From: Castanea sativa
Lineage: Eukaryota; Streptophyta; Magnoliopsida; Fagales; Fagaceae
DNA length: 64,000 bases
Direction of reading: 5' to 3'
Assembly (NCBI RefSeq): GCF_040712315.1
Contig: NC_134013.1
Location: 5,615,001-5,679,000, forward strand
The notes under the pieces are model-generated. The model was not told the DNA's origin. It saw only the letters and a list, made by a program, of their open reading frames with translations, and made no database searches. Positions 1 to 17,350 of this stretch are shown here, piece after piece. The position numbers were made by a program, and so were the translations under genes. How positions within the stretch are numbered: position 1 is the first letter of the stretch; each line of letters opens with the position of its first letter.

Positions 1-2164
1 CCCCCTACGAATGTGCACAAGATAGAATTTCTCCACCTAAGAATGTGTATAAGAGTCATATAGAAATGACAATACATTCCGGTATACTCTCTAGTATACT
101 CTCTCCCTTTTTGTCATGAATAGACAAATGAATCAAGAGGTAGGAGGGAAAGAAAAGAAGATATGAACAAGAGTAATGATACATAAGGGGTGCAAGATGA
201 ATGAGAAAATGAAGCTCAAACAAAAGATAAAACATCTAAAAAAAATGCTACAAAGCATAAATTAAACATGATATGCTAAGGATGATGGAACAACATATAG
301 ATCAAGGAATGACATAGACACAAGAACATGTTATATGTGCTAAAAGGTCTAAAAAGACTTAACTAGCATGGGTGAATGCAAAACATGTCAAGTGTTAGAG
401 TGTGCATCAAAGGTGCATCTAGTGTGCATGTGAGATGCATGACCAATGCATAAGCAAGCACTGATGGGGCAAAGTGTTTAAACCACACAACCAATGATCA
501 AAACATGATAAACATGAATAATTATGGTGATTCCCAAAAATTGGTACTATCGGAGTCCAAAAGAGTGAAAAAAATACCATAGAGACATTTTATAAAACAC
601 TTAGAGTGCACACACTACACATATATGTTAAACAATGCATGACCATATGAAAATCTATCCTTAAATACATGTTATTTTTGCCACAAGGAGCCACCATCCA
701 ACGCAAATAGACATTTCAAACAAAACCCAATCAATAAGATTGACAAAAATTAAGTTTTCCAACCCCCATTTGAGAAATTCCCAACTATGACCATGAAACC
801 CCTCCAAAACATAATCTAAGGGTCAAAATCAATTAAAAGTGTCAATATTACTTTAGAGATGTTTATGAAGTGTAAAATACTTGAAATTAGTTGGATTTTG
901 ATGTAAAGGCTTTGAAAAAGGGGGTTTGGAGAGGATAGAGTCATAATAGAGACATATGAGGAGTTTTGGACCAAAAACTCATGAAATATCCATGTAATAG
1001 TTGATCTGGGAATTTCATGAGATAATCTACTCGCGAGTTACTTGTGAATGAGTTGCAAAAGACACCGACCCTGTTTTTAAACACAAAAACAAGCTTGAAA
1101 TATTGAAAAACAAAGTAAGTACAAAACTTAAAGACAAAGAATGATAAAAACACTTCCAAATACAAATAAAATGATCAAAAATCTTTTTGGTTTGATCCAC
1201 GTATGGTTGAGCACACATACATCACATTTGAACATGTACAATCAAATGAAATAAGCATTCATTGAACATTAGTCTTATGTGTTGTTTGTGTGAATCAAGT
1301 ATGAACTAGTTCATAGTCTAGTATGAAACTTCAATGATCAATTCAATCAAGTCATACACAACTAGCACGAAGTCAAGTGACCCATCTCACTAGTAGAAAC
1401 GAACATATATGACCCCCACCAAAGTGTTTACATTTACTTGAAAGCTTTTCATTTGGCTTCCATTTTTCATACTTATTGATCTATACAGCTCAATTTTTTG
1501 ATAAGCGATGCCATGAAATTTTTTATATTTCTTTGAGGAATAAGCATTTGGCTTTGGCATCATACATTTTGAATTAATTTTTGCTCCACCTTTTACTAGT
1601 CAAACTAGCTTTTGAAGCAAGACTTTTTCAACTCTTTCTCTTTTAGAGATTGATGTTTGTAGAGCTTTTTGACATAAGAAAAAAATGTGAGGAGATGTAT
1701 AGGCACAAGTCTACGCGTGTATCAAGATCAAACAAGACTATTGACTAATTATTTATAACAAGCTTGTAGATCTATTTATAACAATCAAACATAGATTTCC
1801 ATATGTCACTTACACTTAGAAAATGTGCACATATAACAAGCTAAGCTCGTAAATGCACTATGTCATTAATACAAAGGTTCTAGGACAAACTCACATGTGA
1901 AAAGTGCTCAAACATATACGATCAAAATTGCATCTAATGCATGGAGAGTCCTACAAATATCGAAAGAATTAGACCAAGGACCAAAAGAGCATAAGCTCCA
2001 CCATAGGAACTCTTCTTCATCCAAACAAAATAATTGTTTGGAATGAGTGTCTCATGAGAAGTGAAATGAAGGTCAGAAGAATGAGAACTAAAGATGCACA
2101 TAAACAAGGAGGTAGGAGCATTAACCACATGCTTCAACAACTTACCACTTTCAATCAAATCTAT
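1..2164. other. Non-genic left flank, probable copia-like interior
   Basis: No convincing coding sequence on either strand; short open frames are scattered and low in complexity. On the minus strand this lies downstream of the zinc-knuckle gag remnant, where a complete Ty1/copia element would encode protease, integrase and reverse transcriptase. I see no motif of those domains, so the element is either non-autonomous or heavily eroded. A TTTTTGTCATGA block near 110-122 resembles the TTTTTTGTCATGA block near 4126-4138 inside the putative LTR. Confidence 0.4.
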
Positions 2165-3051
2165 TTAATTAGCTTGCAAAGCAGAACTTCCAAGAAGCTC
2201 AAGTTTCTCGTTTCTTTTGATTCTTTTAAGAGCTTGAAACTTAGAGCAACGAGGTCTTAGATGGCCAAAGGCACCACAATGGTGACAAATAATGGGTTTA
2301 GGTCCACTAGGCTTTTTAGGGAGGGATCTAGTAATATGATTTTGTTCTTTCTTCAACATGGAACATTGAGGTCTTACGTGATCGATCACACCACAATGGT
2401 GGCAAGTAAGAACAAACTTAGATCCACTCCAATCCCTAGGATGAGACCTAAACAAAGGCTTAGGCTTAAGAGCCTTTCTCTCCACTTTTTGGTTTTTTTT
2501 TTTAATTTTTATTTTTATGTGGAGGAATGTACACTAATTTGTCTTTAGAGGTAGAACTCACAATAGGCATGAAATTAGGTAACACAGCATGATTACAACA
2601 AATATTTTCTTCCTTTTTTAGTAATAGGTTCAGCAATCAAACAATTGGCATGCATATTAAGAGATTCATTTTCACTTTTAAAATCATCAACAAGTTTGTT
2701 AGAAAAAACAAGTTTAGCATCCAAGTCCACTTTCAAACATTCAAACTCCTTTAGTTTTTCAAGAGAATGTTCAGCAAGTTTCTTATACTTTTCAACAAAT
2801 TTGTGGGACTTATTGAGCTTAGCAATCAAATCATCCTTTTCACAAATGAACTTGCTCAAATTCTCATGAAATTTCTTAGCCTTTTTCTTCAAGAGTTTGA
2901 CATTTGGAATATTAACAACACCCATAAATTCATGTAACATGTCATCACAATTATGAGAATTAACACTCATAGAGGCATTTTCACAAACACATGGCATCTT
3001 ACAATCAACATCATTCAAAACATGCAAGGAAGCATACAAAGCACTATCCAT
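2165..3051 (-). pseudogene. Ty1/copia-like gag remnant: coiled coil plus two CCHC knuckles
   Basis: Two open stretches on the minus strand read in the order expected for a retrotransposon gag. The upstream one (3051-2593, 152 codons) is Lys/Glu/Leu-rich with heptad-like spacing and looks like a coiled coil. The downstream one (2485-2165) has two zinc knuckles in tandem, CHHCGVIDHVRPQC and CHHCGAFGHLRPRC, both C-x2-C-x4-H-x4-C. Gag packages element RNA in cytoplasmic particles. A degenerate initiator-Met primer site lies at 3113-3124, upstream in the element's sense. The frame is broken between the two parts and no pol follows, so this is a decayed or non-autonomous copy. Confidence 0.6.
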
Positions 3052-3112
3052 GGCAAAACAAATAAAGGGTCAAGGATCACACTTTGGTAATTAAAGCAGT
3101 ACAAGTGTACTC

Positions 3113-3124
3113 GCTCTAATACCA
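3113..3124 (-). other. Primer-binding site, tRNA-iMet type
   Basis: The minus strand reads TGGTATTAGAGC, one base from the canonical plant Ty1/copia site TGGTATCAGAGC. It sits two bases inside the putative LTR edge and about 60 bp upstream of the gag start, as expected. Confidence 0.6.
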
Positions 3125-3126
3125 CG

Positions 3127-4156
3127 TGAAAGCTTGGATTTGTGTGAAACACATAAGCTTGTTTAGACCCCCAATTAAAAAATACGGCTTAATTGCTTTT
3201 ACTCTAACTTATTTAAATGTGGAACAAGAGTAAATGAAGCGTAATCACCGAATCTACATTAGTGCATACACATAAACAATAAACAATAAACAATAAAAGT
3301 AAAGTACAAGAGTAAGGGAAAAGAGATGCAACCACAAGACAACACCAAGGCGTGTTATCGAAGAGGAAACCGAAGAACTCGGCCAAAAACCTCTTCGCAA
3401 CCCTCTAAGTCGAAATCGATCCACTAGTGAATAAGTTGGAGTATACGAATAACAAAACACCCTTCAAGCCTAGTCTACCCAATGTACTTGAGCCCTCCAA
3501 GCTCTTGCTATCAACGGATCCCACAATACGCCCGATTGCATTTGACAAGCCTCACCGACTTCTTTTGGTAAATTTCCAAAGCTTTCCAAACTCTAAAACA
3601 CTCTCTACACTCTGAAAAAGGTGTGAGTTGTGTTTGGGTACAAATCTCCTCTCAAGATATGACAATGAGAGAGGGAAGGAGAATAGGCTACAATGATTTC
3701 TCTCTAAAGGATGAGTAACTCTCTCTCTAAAATGGGGGTGTGTTATGTTGTAAAAACTTATCTAGGGTTTTCTCTCTGAATATCATTCTTTACTTTTATG
3801 GGTAATGATAGTATATATAGTATGGGTGAAGGTAATAATGTCATACTTAAAACTCTCAAAGCAGAGAGTTTTGTGGGTATCTTGCGAGATGGCCTGTCTC
3901 GCGAAGTACTCGCGAAATGCAGCATAGCACTTGACTCTTCCACTTTCAGCATGTGCTTGTCACGTGACCTTTTCGTGGGAACCTTTACTCGCAAACTTCT
4001 TGCGAGCTAGTCGTGAAACTGCATTGATCTTCATTGCATGCTTGATTCTTCACTAACTTCATACTAAACCAAATACAATAAAATCCCACAAAATACAAAG
4101 AATAAAATTAATGCAATTATAACACTTTTTTGTCATGAAAAAGCCAATATAAAACA
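3127..4156 (-). mobile_element. Putative 5' LTR of the copia-like remnant
   Basis: The inner edge is defined by the adjacent primer site. On the + strand it begins TGAAAGCTTGG; the outer edge is placed at ...AAAACA near 4156 because the minus strand would then start TGTTTTATATTGG. That outer edge is a guess, since the partner LTR is outside the window. A cluster of TCGCGA/TTGCGAG/ACTCGCGA words lies at about 3880-4010. The open frames inside are not convincing. Confidence 0.4.
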
Positions 4157-5159
4157 TAGTTGTAAATCACAACTTTACAAAGAGTTAAGGTAACATTAAA
4201 AATGAGATTGAGATAGTATAGTAAACTCATCACACGCATTTTGTGCATGCAATAATGCCATTATTTTTTGTTTAGTGTTATAATGTTTATAAGTGATATA
4301 TAAATAATTGTGTTTTTTTTTTAAAGAAAAAGATAAGATAACATGAAATAATGTTTAAAAACGAGATAGAGATATTGTCCTAAGTTTTAGGCTGAATAGG
4401 AAAGATAAATGAAAAAAATCTCAAACTTAGGAACAATAAATTAATCTTTTAACTAGTTTGTGTTTTTTAATTTAAAATGATTTAACTAAAAGATAAGGGT
4501 ATTTTAGAGAATTTAAGAATTTGTGTGAGGGTATTTTAGTACGCAAAATGTTAAAACCTAGATAGAAAATCCTGTAATTAATAGTATAGATAATTTACTA
4601 ATATTATTCATTTTACTAAAAAGAGAATTTGAATTTGAATCTCCCCTTTATCACTTAATAGGATTTTTGTCTCACATAATAAAAAAAAAACAATTTGACA
4701 ACTTAATGAATTGTGAAAAATGTAATGAAAAATGGTAGTAAGGGGGGGGGGGGAGTGAGTATCAATTCTTGTGGGGGGTAAGAGTCGGGATTTAAGTGCT
4801 CAAGAGGGAATTTCACCTCTCACACATACACTTAGATTAGGTTAAAGTATGAATTTTATCTCACATAATAATAATAAAAAAATAATTTCACAACTCAATG
4901 GATTGTGAAAAATTAAATGTAATGAAAAAGGGTAGCTTGGGGGGAGGAACTAAGGAATGATAATTTTATTATTAAGACTTTCGGTAACCAATTTTATAAT
5001 AATAAAAATTAAAAAGTCTTAATTTCGATCATTGAATCAGAAAGAAGGAAAAGAAAAATTCAAGTAGCTTTTTCCAAAGCATGAATCAATTATAGGAATC
5101 AATGTTCATGAGCTTTTTTATTGAAACAACCACCATTTCTTTGGCACTATATATAGCTG
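4157..5159. other. AT-rich spacer with a duplicated block and a SINE-like remnant
   Basis: No gene seen. A block containing TCTCACATAATAA...TGTGAAAAA...GTAATGAAAAA occurs twice (about 4668-4738 and 4858-4936). Between the copies are a poly-G tract (about 4741-4753) and a sequence resembling the 3' half of the SINE family at 30264, 47036 and 60315 (ACACTTAGATTAGGTTA). Confidence 0.5.
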
Positions 5160-5197
5160 CAACACAACCAATAACAATATTTTTTGGCATATTTCAG

Positions 5198-5277
<80 letters not shown>

Positions 5278-5325
5278 ACACAACCAATAAAAATATTTTT
5301 AGGCATATTTCAAGCATACATATAT
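5160..5325. repeat. (AT)n microsatellite between two copies of a ~45-bp direct repeat
   Basis: A 74-bp uninterrupted TA run (5202-5275) lies between two near-identical segments containing ACACAACCAATAA.AATATTTTT.GGCATATTTCA.GC. The open frames across it (Ile-Tyr repeats) are artefacts. Confidence 0.85.
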
Positions 5326-5870
5326 ATTGACACACAGGGACAGAACCCTGTGTCCAAATTTTTATTTTATTTTATTTTATAGTTATCCCTTCCAAAACCT
5401 TAAGCCCCTTCTCTCTAATCAACCTAACTAACTTAATCCAAATAGAAATTATCCAACCCAAAAATTTAACAAAAACAATGAAAACATTCACAATGGTGAT
5501 TGTATTTTGACAAAAAAAATATTTTACCACTAAAGAACAAAAAAAAAAACGTGTTATTGGAGAAGTTAAAGCTAAATTTTTTGCAACTAAGTAAACTAGT
5601 ATAAATACTAATTGACTATATCAAGTTGTTACAAATAAAATAAAATATTTTATTAACATTTTATCTCTTCCTTCAATTAAAAAACTCGAATTCTCTTCAT
5701 TTATTATTTTAATGAGTTGTTTATATTATTTTAAATGAAGTGATAAGAAAATAGAATATTTGGTATTAGGTGAATTATAAAGTGAAGTGATAAAATAGAT
5801 AAAGTAGTTTTTTGAAGTGTTAAAAGTTAAAATTTTTAGTACTACCACTGTGAATGCTTTAACTTTAACC

Positions 5871-5908
<38 letters not shown>

Positions 5909-6105
5909 TATCCTAGCCAGCCTAGTATTAAAAAAATATTATTTTGTTTTTATTTATTTATTTATTTTATATATTTGTTGGTAAATGATTGCATGTTAAT
6001 GTATTTAAAAACAATAATTCTGTGTATTTATAATTTTTTAATACTATATGGATGTGTATTTAAAGTTTTTTTTTCTTTATACTTTGGTCTCCGTGAACTT
6101 AAAAT

Positions 6106-6140
<35 letters not shown>

Positions 6141-7812
6141 GTGTGTGTGTAATATATCTTTTAACTTATACAAATATACAATCCATAAATAACAATATAC
6201 TTCTACAATTGTACTTAAAAAAACAATATTAGTAAGAATATTTTGCATGTAGACCGGTAAGAATATTTGATTTTTTTTGTTTTGGATAGAATCGACTTGG
6301 GTAATGGTAATTATTTATTATAAGTTAGGACCACATCTTAATTTTCATCCATAATAATCTAATATGTTGATAGTTTTCAAGGGTGTTTGGAAAAAGCCCC
6401 ACGAAAGAGGAACAAGAGAGTGGACAAATACCAAGTCTCCATAATCCATTTGAGCATTTAGGGATTCCTTGAATTTCATATGATCATTTATCTAAGAAAC
6501 TAAGGTTGAGTTTGGTATTGGCTTAAAAAACCAGTTTTTTTTTTATATAATAATTTTTTGCAACTATTCAGTTTTTTTTTTTTTTGGCTACTATTCATAG
6601 AACCCATTGTACTTTTTGGTACTATATATTCATGGATTTTAATGTTCTATTTTAGTTACATTTTAGCTTTATCTATAATACTTTTAACAAAAAGTTTTCA
6701 ATTTTAGTTAAATAAGTTGTTTCTAAACGAATTCTTGTTGTCTAAAACACTAAATTTAACGCTAGAACTTTGACCCCCTTGGCATCATATCTTCAACAGT
6801 AGTACTAACTACTGAAATTTTAATACTATTTTCCATTAATTTGTACAAACTAAGTTGTTAAGTTTATCAATATCACATTCCTTATTGGTAAAACAATAAT
6901 CTAGTATCTATAATCTATAAGACTATAACAATATTTAAAAATTGAAACGTAGTATTTATTGTTGTTACACTCTTATTAAACCACATTAGTGTAGCATTTT
7001 CGTCCAATTCGATCTAGTTCAGTCACTTCGGTCCAGTTTGGTCCCTTCGGTTCATTTAATTTGGACTAATTGGCCCTTAAATTTATTCTTTTTGTATGTT
7101 CTTTTTCAGTGTTGGGCTTAAAAATCCATTTTTTCTCCTTAATTTTGGGTAAAAAAGTATTAAATTTTATTCTATTTGGAACAAACTTGTGAGTTTTGGG
7201 CTAAAAAATACAATTAAATAGACATTAAAAATTAGAGATACAACCATATAGGCCCTAAAGAAGCAATAAAAATGCAAAGTGTAACAAGGGTCATATTTTA
7301 GAGTGTAAAAAGTGTATTAGAAAAGTTTACAGTGTAAAGTGTAACATGATGTATAGTTTAGGGTAGTAGAGTATAATTTCCCTTATATTATATTTGAAAA
7401 GAAAAAATTCTATAATTCTAAACTTATATAATAATTTAAACTTAATGTAACATGTTATATCACTGAGAGCAAGACTTAGGTACAGTACTAATATGTTATC
7501 CCTTAAGTTCATTTCTTAAGATTCTACCATGTAACTTATTTCTCATTGATGGAAGTGTATTTTTTAAATTAAGTAGCTACATGACAAAATCTCAAGAGAG
7601 GAACCTAAAAATAGCAACTAAGGTACTGTACATAAGTTTTGTCCTATCACTTATATGTGTTCCATGGAATATGGGTGTACATTTCTTTTTTTTAATATTC
7701 TTGGATATGTACAATTTTTTTTTTTTTTTGAAAAACAAATATGTTCAAATTAGTTAACCGATTGTGGTATATTTTACAAAAATTGTTTTTAATAACACCC
7801 TCTCTATTTATA
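5326..7812. other. AT-rich intergenic DNA
   Basis: No gene supported. It contains a TA run at about 5886-5911 and a compound (CT)n(AT)n(GT)n microsatellite at about 6109-6150. It also has mononucleotide runs and a GTTTGGTATTGGCTTA word near 6510, like MITE ends elsewhere in the window. Confidence 0.6.
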
Positions 7813-7821
7813 TAAAATAAT

Positions 7822-9783
7822 GGCTAAAATACAAAACTGACCTTTTAAGTTTCACATTTTATCATTCAGTCTTCTAAGTTTTAGTTTTGTCATTTTAGTC
7901 CTCTAAGCTTTAAATTTTGTCAATACAGTTGTGGGGAGTAAAAGGACCCAAGCAGGCATTTGGGCCTTTGGGCTCTAGCAAGGTGGGCCAACCTATTCTC
8001 AAAACAAGAACTCGTTAGTACTGCATACCGGCCCATATGCCGAGAGTCCGAGGACACATCCGAGGATGAGTTCCTCCTCGGATAGACCCAAGAAAACTCG
8101 GAGATTTATTATAAAGGTCAAGACAGAATTCTGGAAAGACTGTTGGTTAAAAGGGGGAATTCCTGAACTTCTTAGATACACCGGTGTTAGAGAAATATTT
8201 TAGGAAAAAGTTGCTACCTCCACATAAAAGACTCTGCACCTACCTCCCTGACCGCATTAATGGGGAAGTGATCCCTGAACAGTAGAACTGAAACTTTTGG
8301 TTACTATTCAAAGGCACTACGAGAAGAAATATCTAGAGGGGAGGAGATTTGAGCAACACGTGGATAAAGCATCAAGAGGAGAAGTATTTAAAGGGGGTGA
8401 AGGCCAAAGAAAGGGGGGGATCGATCAGTTATAAAGAAAGAAATTATTAAGAATTGTAACCTTTAAGAGAGAAAGAGAATTAATACAGAAGTGGTCTTCG
8501 GCTCACGTCCGAGGAGGTTTATTTACAATTATCATCTATTATTTATAAGTGTTTTCACACCTTAGCCTGTTATCAAGTTCTCAGTACCTCTAATTTAGAT
8601 TTCAAGCCCACACTCTACAAATTTCATTGTTTATGGCTTATTGGGCCTGAACCCATAATTGTCTTTAGGTCCAGGTGCAATTGTGCACTTACAATAGTCA
8701 TCCATTAATATTCTGTTAAGTGTTGTTTACTAACCAAAATGATATCGTTTTGGATTGATTTTTATCTATTTTAATTTCTTAATTTAAAAAAAAACGTTAA
8801 TTACAAAGGGAAAGAAAAGAAAAGAAACTAAGGGCACAGGGAACGACGCTGTTCCCCTAGCCACTGAAAGTCAAAATCTAGATAGTACTCGGTATTATGA
8901 TTCAACTCCCAAATTCCTGGTTATCCAAATAAACTCCCAAATTCATGATTTTTTATGAAAACATTGAAGAATGATAAAGAGATATATACTATCACTTTTA
9001 TTCTTCTGAACAAGTGATTCTTTTTTGTCTTCTTGCCAAGCCAAAAGTCTTCGTTCTCACCTCTATGCTGCTTCACTTGATATGATTTTTGAGTTTACAC
9101 ATTAAATTCTACTCTATAAAGTTCTAACAAAAACCAACTTGGTGCATTGGTAAGCCACAGACTGAATGTCGACCAACCTTATGTTTGAAATCAGGACTCT
9201 TTGGATTTACCTGTAAACAACAAAATCAATCGGATAACACAATTACATGAAGAGAAGGGTTCACACCGATTCACTACGCTTACTATAATACTATCACTGT
9301 TATACCACCATTGTTTCGGATCATCAAGAAGATCTCTCCAAGAATTAATTTTAGAGTCCTCACTTCTCTTTCTCTCTCGGTTTCTCCCTCTCCCACTCCC
9401 GATCTCTTAGTCTCTCTCTCCCCCTGTCGATCTCTCACTCTCTCTCTTTCTCCCCCAAAATTCTCAGTTTAATCAGGTTAGGGTATTGGTGGGAGTGGAG
9501 ATAGTTTTTGACTTTTAGTGGCCAAGGGAACAATGTCGTTCCCTAGCCCTTAGTTTTTTTTTTTTTTTTTCTTTAAAAAAAGAAATTAAAAAAAATCCGG
9601 TTTCAAAAAAAAAATAATCCAAAATAGGGTCGTTTTGGTTAGTAAACGGCAACACTTAACAGTACTAACGGAGATCTAAATTGATAAAACTTAAAATTTA
9701 GAGGACTGAAATAATAAAACTGAAATTTAAAAGACTGAAATGACAAAAGATGAAATTTAGAGGGTTAGTTTTGCATTTTAGCC
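7822..9783. mobile_element. Mutator-like (MULE) non-autonomous element, long terminal inverted repeats
   Basis: The left end GGCTAAAATACAAAACTGACC is matched in inverse at 9783 (GGCTAAAATGCAAAACTAACC). The similarity continues through an A/T-rich stem to a GGGAACGAC..TGTTCCC block, giving inverted repeats of roughly 280-300 bp once the LTR at 7930-8693 is removed from the left arm. The flanks are a perfect 9-bp duplication TAAAATAAT (7813-7821 and 9784-9792), the Mutator signature. The centre (about 8886-9500) has no recognisable transposase; CT-rich sequence lies near 9360-9460. Before the LTR insertion it was about 1.2 kb. Confidence 0.8.
7930..8693 (+). mobile_element. Solo LTR nested in the MULE left arm
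   Basis: It begins TGTGGGGAGTAAAAGG, ends TGCACTTACA, and is 764 bp, closely related to the solo LTR at 21004-21760. The flanks ACAGT and ATAGT match at 4 of 5 positions, so the target duplication is slightly decayed. Internal hallmarks are GCACCTACCTCC, CCGCATTAATGGGGAAGTGA and CTGAACAGTAGAACTGAAAC. The inverted-repeat partner at 9500-9783 continues smoothly across the insertion point, which confirms nesting. Confidence 0.85.
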
Positions 9784-9792
9784 TAAAATAAT

Positions 9793-12633
9793 ATTATAAT
9801 TACGTATTGCAATTGAATGCAAAATAGTAACATGTTCTATTACATAAAACTTATAAAAATATAAAATAATTTTAAATAACACATGCACTTTTAACCTAAT
9901 ATTTTATAAAATAATTATATTACATTTTTTCTCATGCATCGTGCGGATTTGAGACTAGTCAACCTTAAAATTCCAATCAATGTTGTTTTATCACTATCAA
10001 CAAATTCATATCAGGGATAATAAGGCACCATTTATCAACCCATGGTTCATTTGATACCTTGAAATGAAAAGATCATAGGCTTTTAAATAATTTTTTTTAT
10101 CCAAGAATCATAGCTAGATTTAGGCCTGTCCATGGGTTGGTCTAGGTCGGGTTTGTGCCAAACTCAGAACCGACCTGACCAAATTGGGTGGTCAAAATTT
10201 CAACTCACCGCCGACTGGAGTGGTTGATCGGATCAGACGGGTCGGAGCCTCAATAGATGTTGGGCAAATCGGTCAGGATTTGGATCTAGAAAATGGTAAG
10301 AATCTCGCCAAGAAAAGATGAAAAAGGCAGAAATCTATCAAGAAAATTTTGAAAAATGACTAAAACTTGGCAAGATATCACTAGATCTAGTGAGATCTCG
10401 GCCATTTTCAGTAGGATAAATTTTGCCAAATCTGGCCCAGATCTTCTCGAAAAAATCCCAAAATTCGCCGGATCTACAACTTCTTGCCGAAAAAATTGAT
10501 GGGTCGGTTGGTTTAGGTTTCTCGGATTTGAGAAGAGACCCGATATTCGACCCGCCAATCTCAGTTTTTGGAAAAAGAAATCCATCACTAACCGTTGGAG
10601 CAATCGATTTAGTCAGCTGCATGTCAAGTTTAGTTGGCAGTAGCAAGTGGGTCGAGTCCTTAAACAGCCTTAGTTAGATTGATATATTTGTTTATACATG
10701 GAAAAACAAGTGGGTCAGGTCGGTTCAATCGGGTTGCGGGTCGAGTTGACCCGTATTTTTCACATGAATTTTTTTTATAATTTTTTTTTTTATAGAAAAC
10801 AACATGTATTTGCCATTTGAAAAGTCATGTAACAAATTACTTGATATAAAATTCATCACTTTGAATTCACCACTTATATCAAGAATGAATTAAGTTAAAC
10901 TTATCAATATTTATCCAATAGTTTTAAAATTATACAAATCCTAACATTGCTATCTAAAACAGAATAACACAAAGATAAGTAGAACAAATGCGCAAGTTTT
11001 ATTTCTACACAATATCAACATCCCAAAATATAAAACAAAATTATAAATGACTTATTAGATAACTCATTTGACAAAAAATAAAAACATATAAGAAATTTAC
11101 AATCTTGAAAATTAATTTTATAATTTATTGTCAATTGTGGTTACACTCTTTTTCATTTTGAGATATACATTAAAGTTTGATTATTTACTTATTTATTAAT
11201 GATCTTTTTTATGAATATCATATCATTTTTAAGTAACACACACTTTAGGAAATATCATAATTTATTTTGAAAAGCCGTTTATTTTGGACATAAATTGTTA
11301 AAAAATAGGTTTAAACTTTCATAATTTATGCTAATTCGATACTTTGACTTCACTATTTTCACACTTGTGAATATTTCTCAATTATGTCTACAATTTTAAA
11401 TCTATGTTTTTAACTCTACTGTAACCAGATTATCTTGACATGTACTTTACTATTTGATATTTAAAAATCTTTACTCATTACAGAATGCTCAACCATTCAT
11501 TTTTCAATTAATTTGCATGCAGTTATGTAAATATCTCAATTGTTTCCTTAAAACTCATAACAAACAATTGAACCAATATTGTCTAAATTTTACTCTTTTT
11601 TTTACCCAAAAAAAAAGTTTTAAAAATGGTTTAGGTTTTGGTCGGGTCGCGGGTCGAGTTGACCCGCAAAAAACACAGATTTGGTCACGGGTCAACCCGT
11701 TTTTGTTTCAGGTAAAAAAAAAATCGGATTCGTTTTGCCATATCTATATTTGTTCCGCATTAATTGCATACATCATTCCCCCGCCAATAAAATTTTCCTA
11801 AGATGTTTTGCCATACAACCTAATATTACATCCATGCTAATTTCTAATGTCGGAAGACTCAAAACCACCTTTATGCTTAGTTAAGACTTAAAAAGTATAA
11901 CTATAAACTTCTCCTATAATACCTAGGCCTTAAGCTTTCACTCTCTATCATTCTACTGAAAGACAGTTCGTCAGATTCGGCTCTTCCTTCTAATCATTCT
12001 GCTGAAAGCAAGTTCTTCATAGCTCCTCTATTTTATCCTGGACTTTTAATGCTAAAGAAAACAGTTCATAACATATTAGACACAAGCAGGAAGAATTGAT
12101 TTAACAAACACTTCTCCATCAGCTCTAGATAAGATCTTAGCCTTCCAATTTTATGTTCTTGTGTCGATTTTATTTAACTAAATCTAAACATATATTATTC
12201 TACCCCAACTTCCCACCATGGGAATACCCAAGAGTTTTTATGAATTTCCTAACAGCAACTTGTTAACGAGTTAATAGTTAGTACATTCTTAGAAAAGGAA
12301 ATATAAGATTTATCAAAATTCAATCACCTAGGCTGATGCTCTACCAAACACATTTAAGAATTTTGGAACAGATCTTAACACTTTGGATTAGCGACCAACG
12401 TATTTGAATGAAGAATCAAATTAGACAAAAGTATAACTGATACAGGAATACAAGAAAACCAGAAATCATATGATGCTAAAACTTCCATTCATCACTTTCT
12501 TGACCGGCATTGGTCTTTCTAGCAATTATAAGCTGATTGCCAAAATGTTCACAGAAAACAGATCCATCTGATGCAATAGTTTCCTAATTGCCTCTAGATA
12601 TATCTAAAAGGCTAGGATTTGAAATGATGAACT
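9793..12633. other. Non-genic region with GGGTCG/GACCCG-rich repeat remnants
   Basis: No gene supported. Two patches (about 10125-10765 and 11635-11740) are rich in GGGTCGGGTT/GTTGACCCG words, including a shared CGGGTCGAGTTGACCCG. This is typical of plant DNA-transposon ends, but I could not define termini or a target duplication. The last ~600 bp are the downstream flank and probable 3' untranslated region of RPN11. Confidence 0.45.
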
Positions 12634-17058
<4,425 letters not shown>

Positions 17059-17350
17059 ACCTGACATATAGGGTCTCTCTCTCTCTCTTCTGAGTTTTCT
17101 TTCTTCTCAAGATATCTGATGCTCTTTCTCTCTACTCTGCTTTTGCTTCGGCTTCGGCTTTTTATATATTGGTTCGGATCCAATAACATTTATATATGAA
17201 AGTTTTTTGGGCCTGATTTAAATATGGCCCATACTGGAAATAAATGGGCTTACGTTTTGTGTTTCAGCCTATAGGGATATCTGGGCTAGGCCAGTTTTGA
17301 ATTCTTTTATTGCAGATCTGGGCCCAAATATGGGGGTTTGGGTTTTTTTT
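17059..17350 (-). promoter_or_regulatory. RPN11 promoter and 5' leader
   Basis: Reading the minus strand upstream of the ATG: a CT/GA-rich leader, a TATA-like CCAATATATAAAAAG at about 17159-17173, and several site II-type motifs on either strand (GGGCCTGA, ATGGCCCAT, AATGGGCTTA, CTGGGCTAGG, CTGGGCCCAAA) at about 17205-17330. Site II (TGGGCC/T) clusters are typical of highly and broadly expressed plant genes, including proteasome and ribosomal-protein genes. The same block is copied near 29700-29990 and 59710-59965. Confidence 0.7.

Noticed and set aside
3254..4010. Several 60-80 codon frames within the putative copia LTR
   Set aside because: LTRs are non-coding; the frames overlap on both strands and have no motifs.
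5102..5335. Three ~62-codon frames with long Ile-Tyr repeats
   Set aside because: They are translations of the TA microsatellite on both strands.
9128..9200. SINE-like words (TTGGTGCATTGGTAAG, TTTGAAATCAGGACTC) in the MULE centre
   Set aside because: Boxes A and B are plausible, but no target duplication or 3' tail could be found.
10286..10677. Overlapping ~100-codon frames on both strands
   Set aside because: They overlap each other in a GGGTCG-rich repeat and show no protein-family features.
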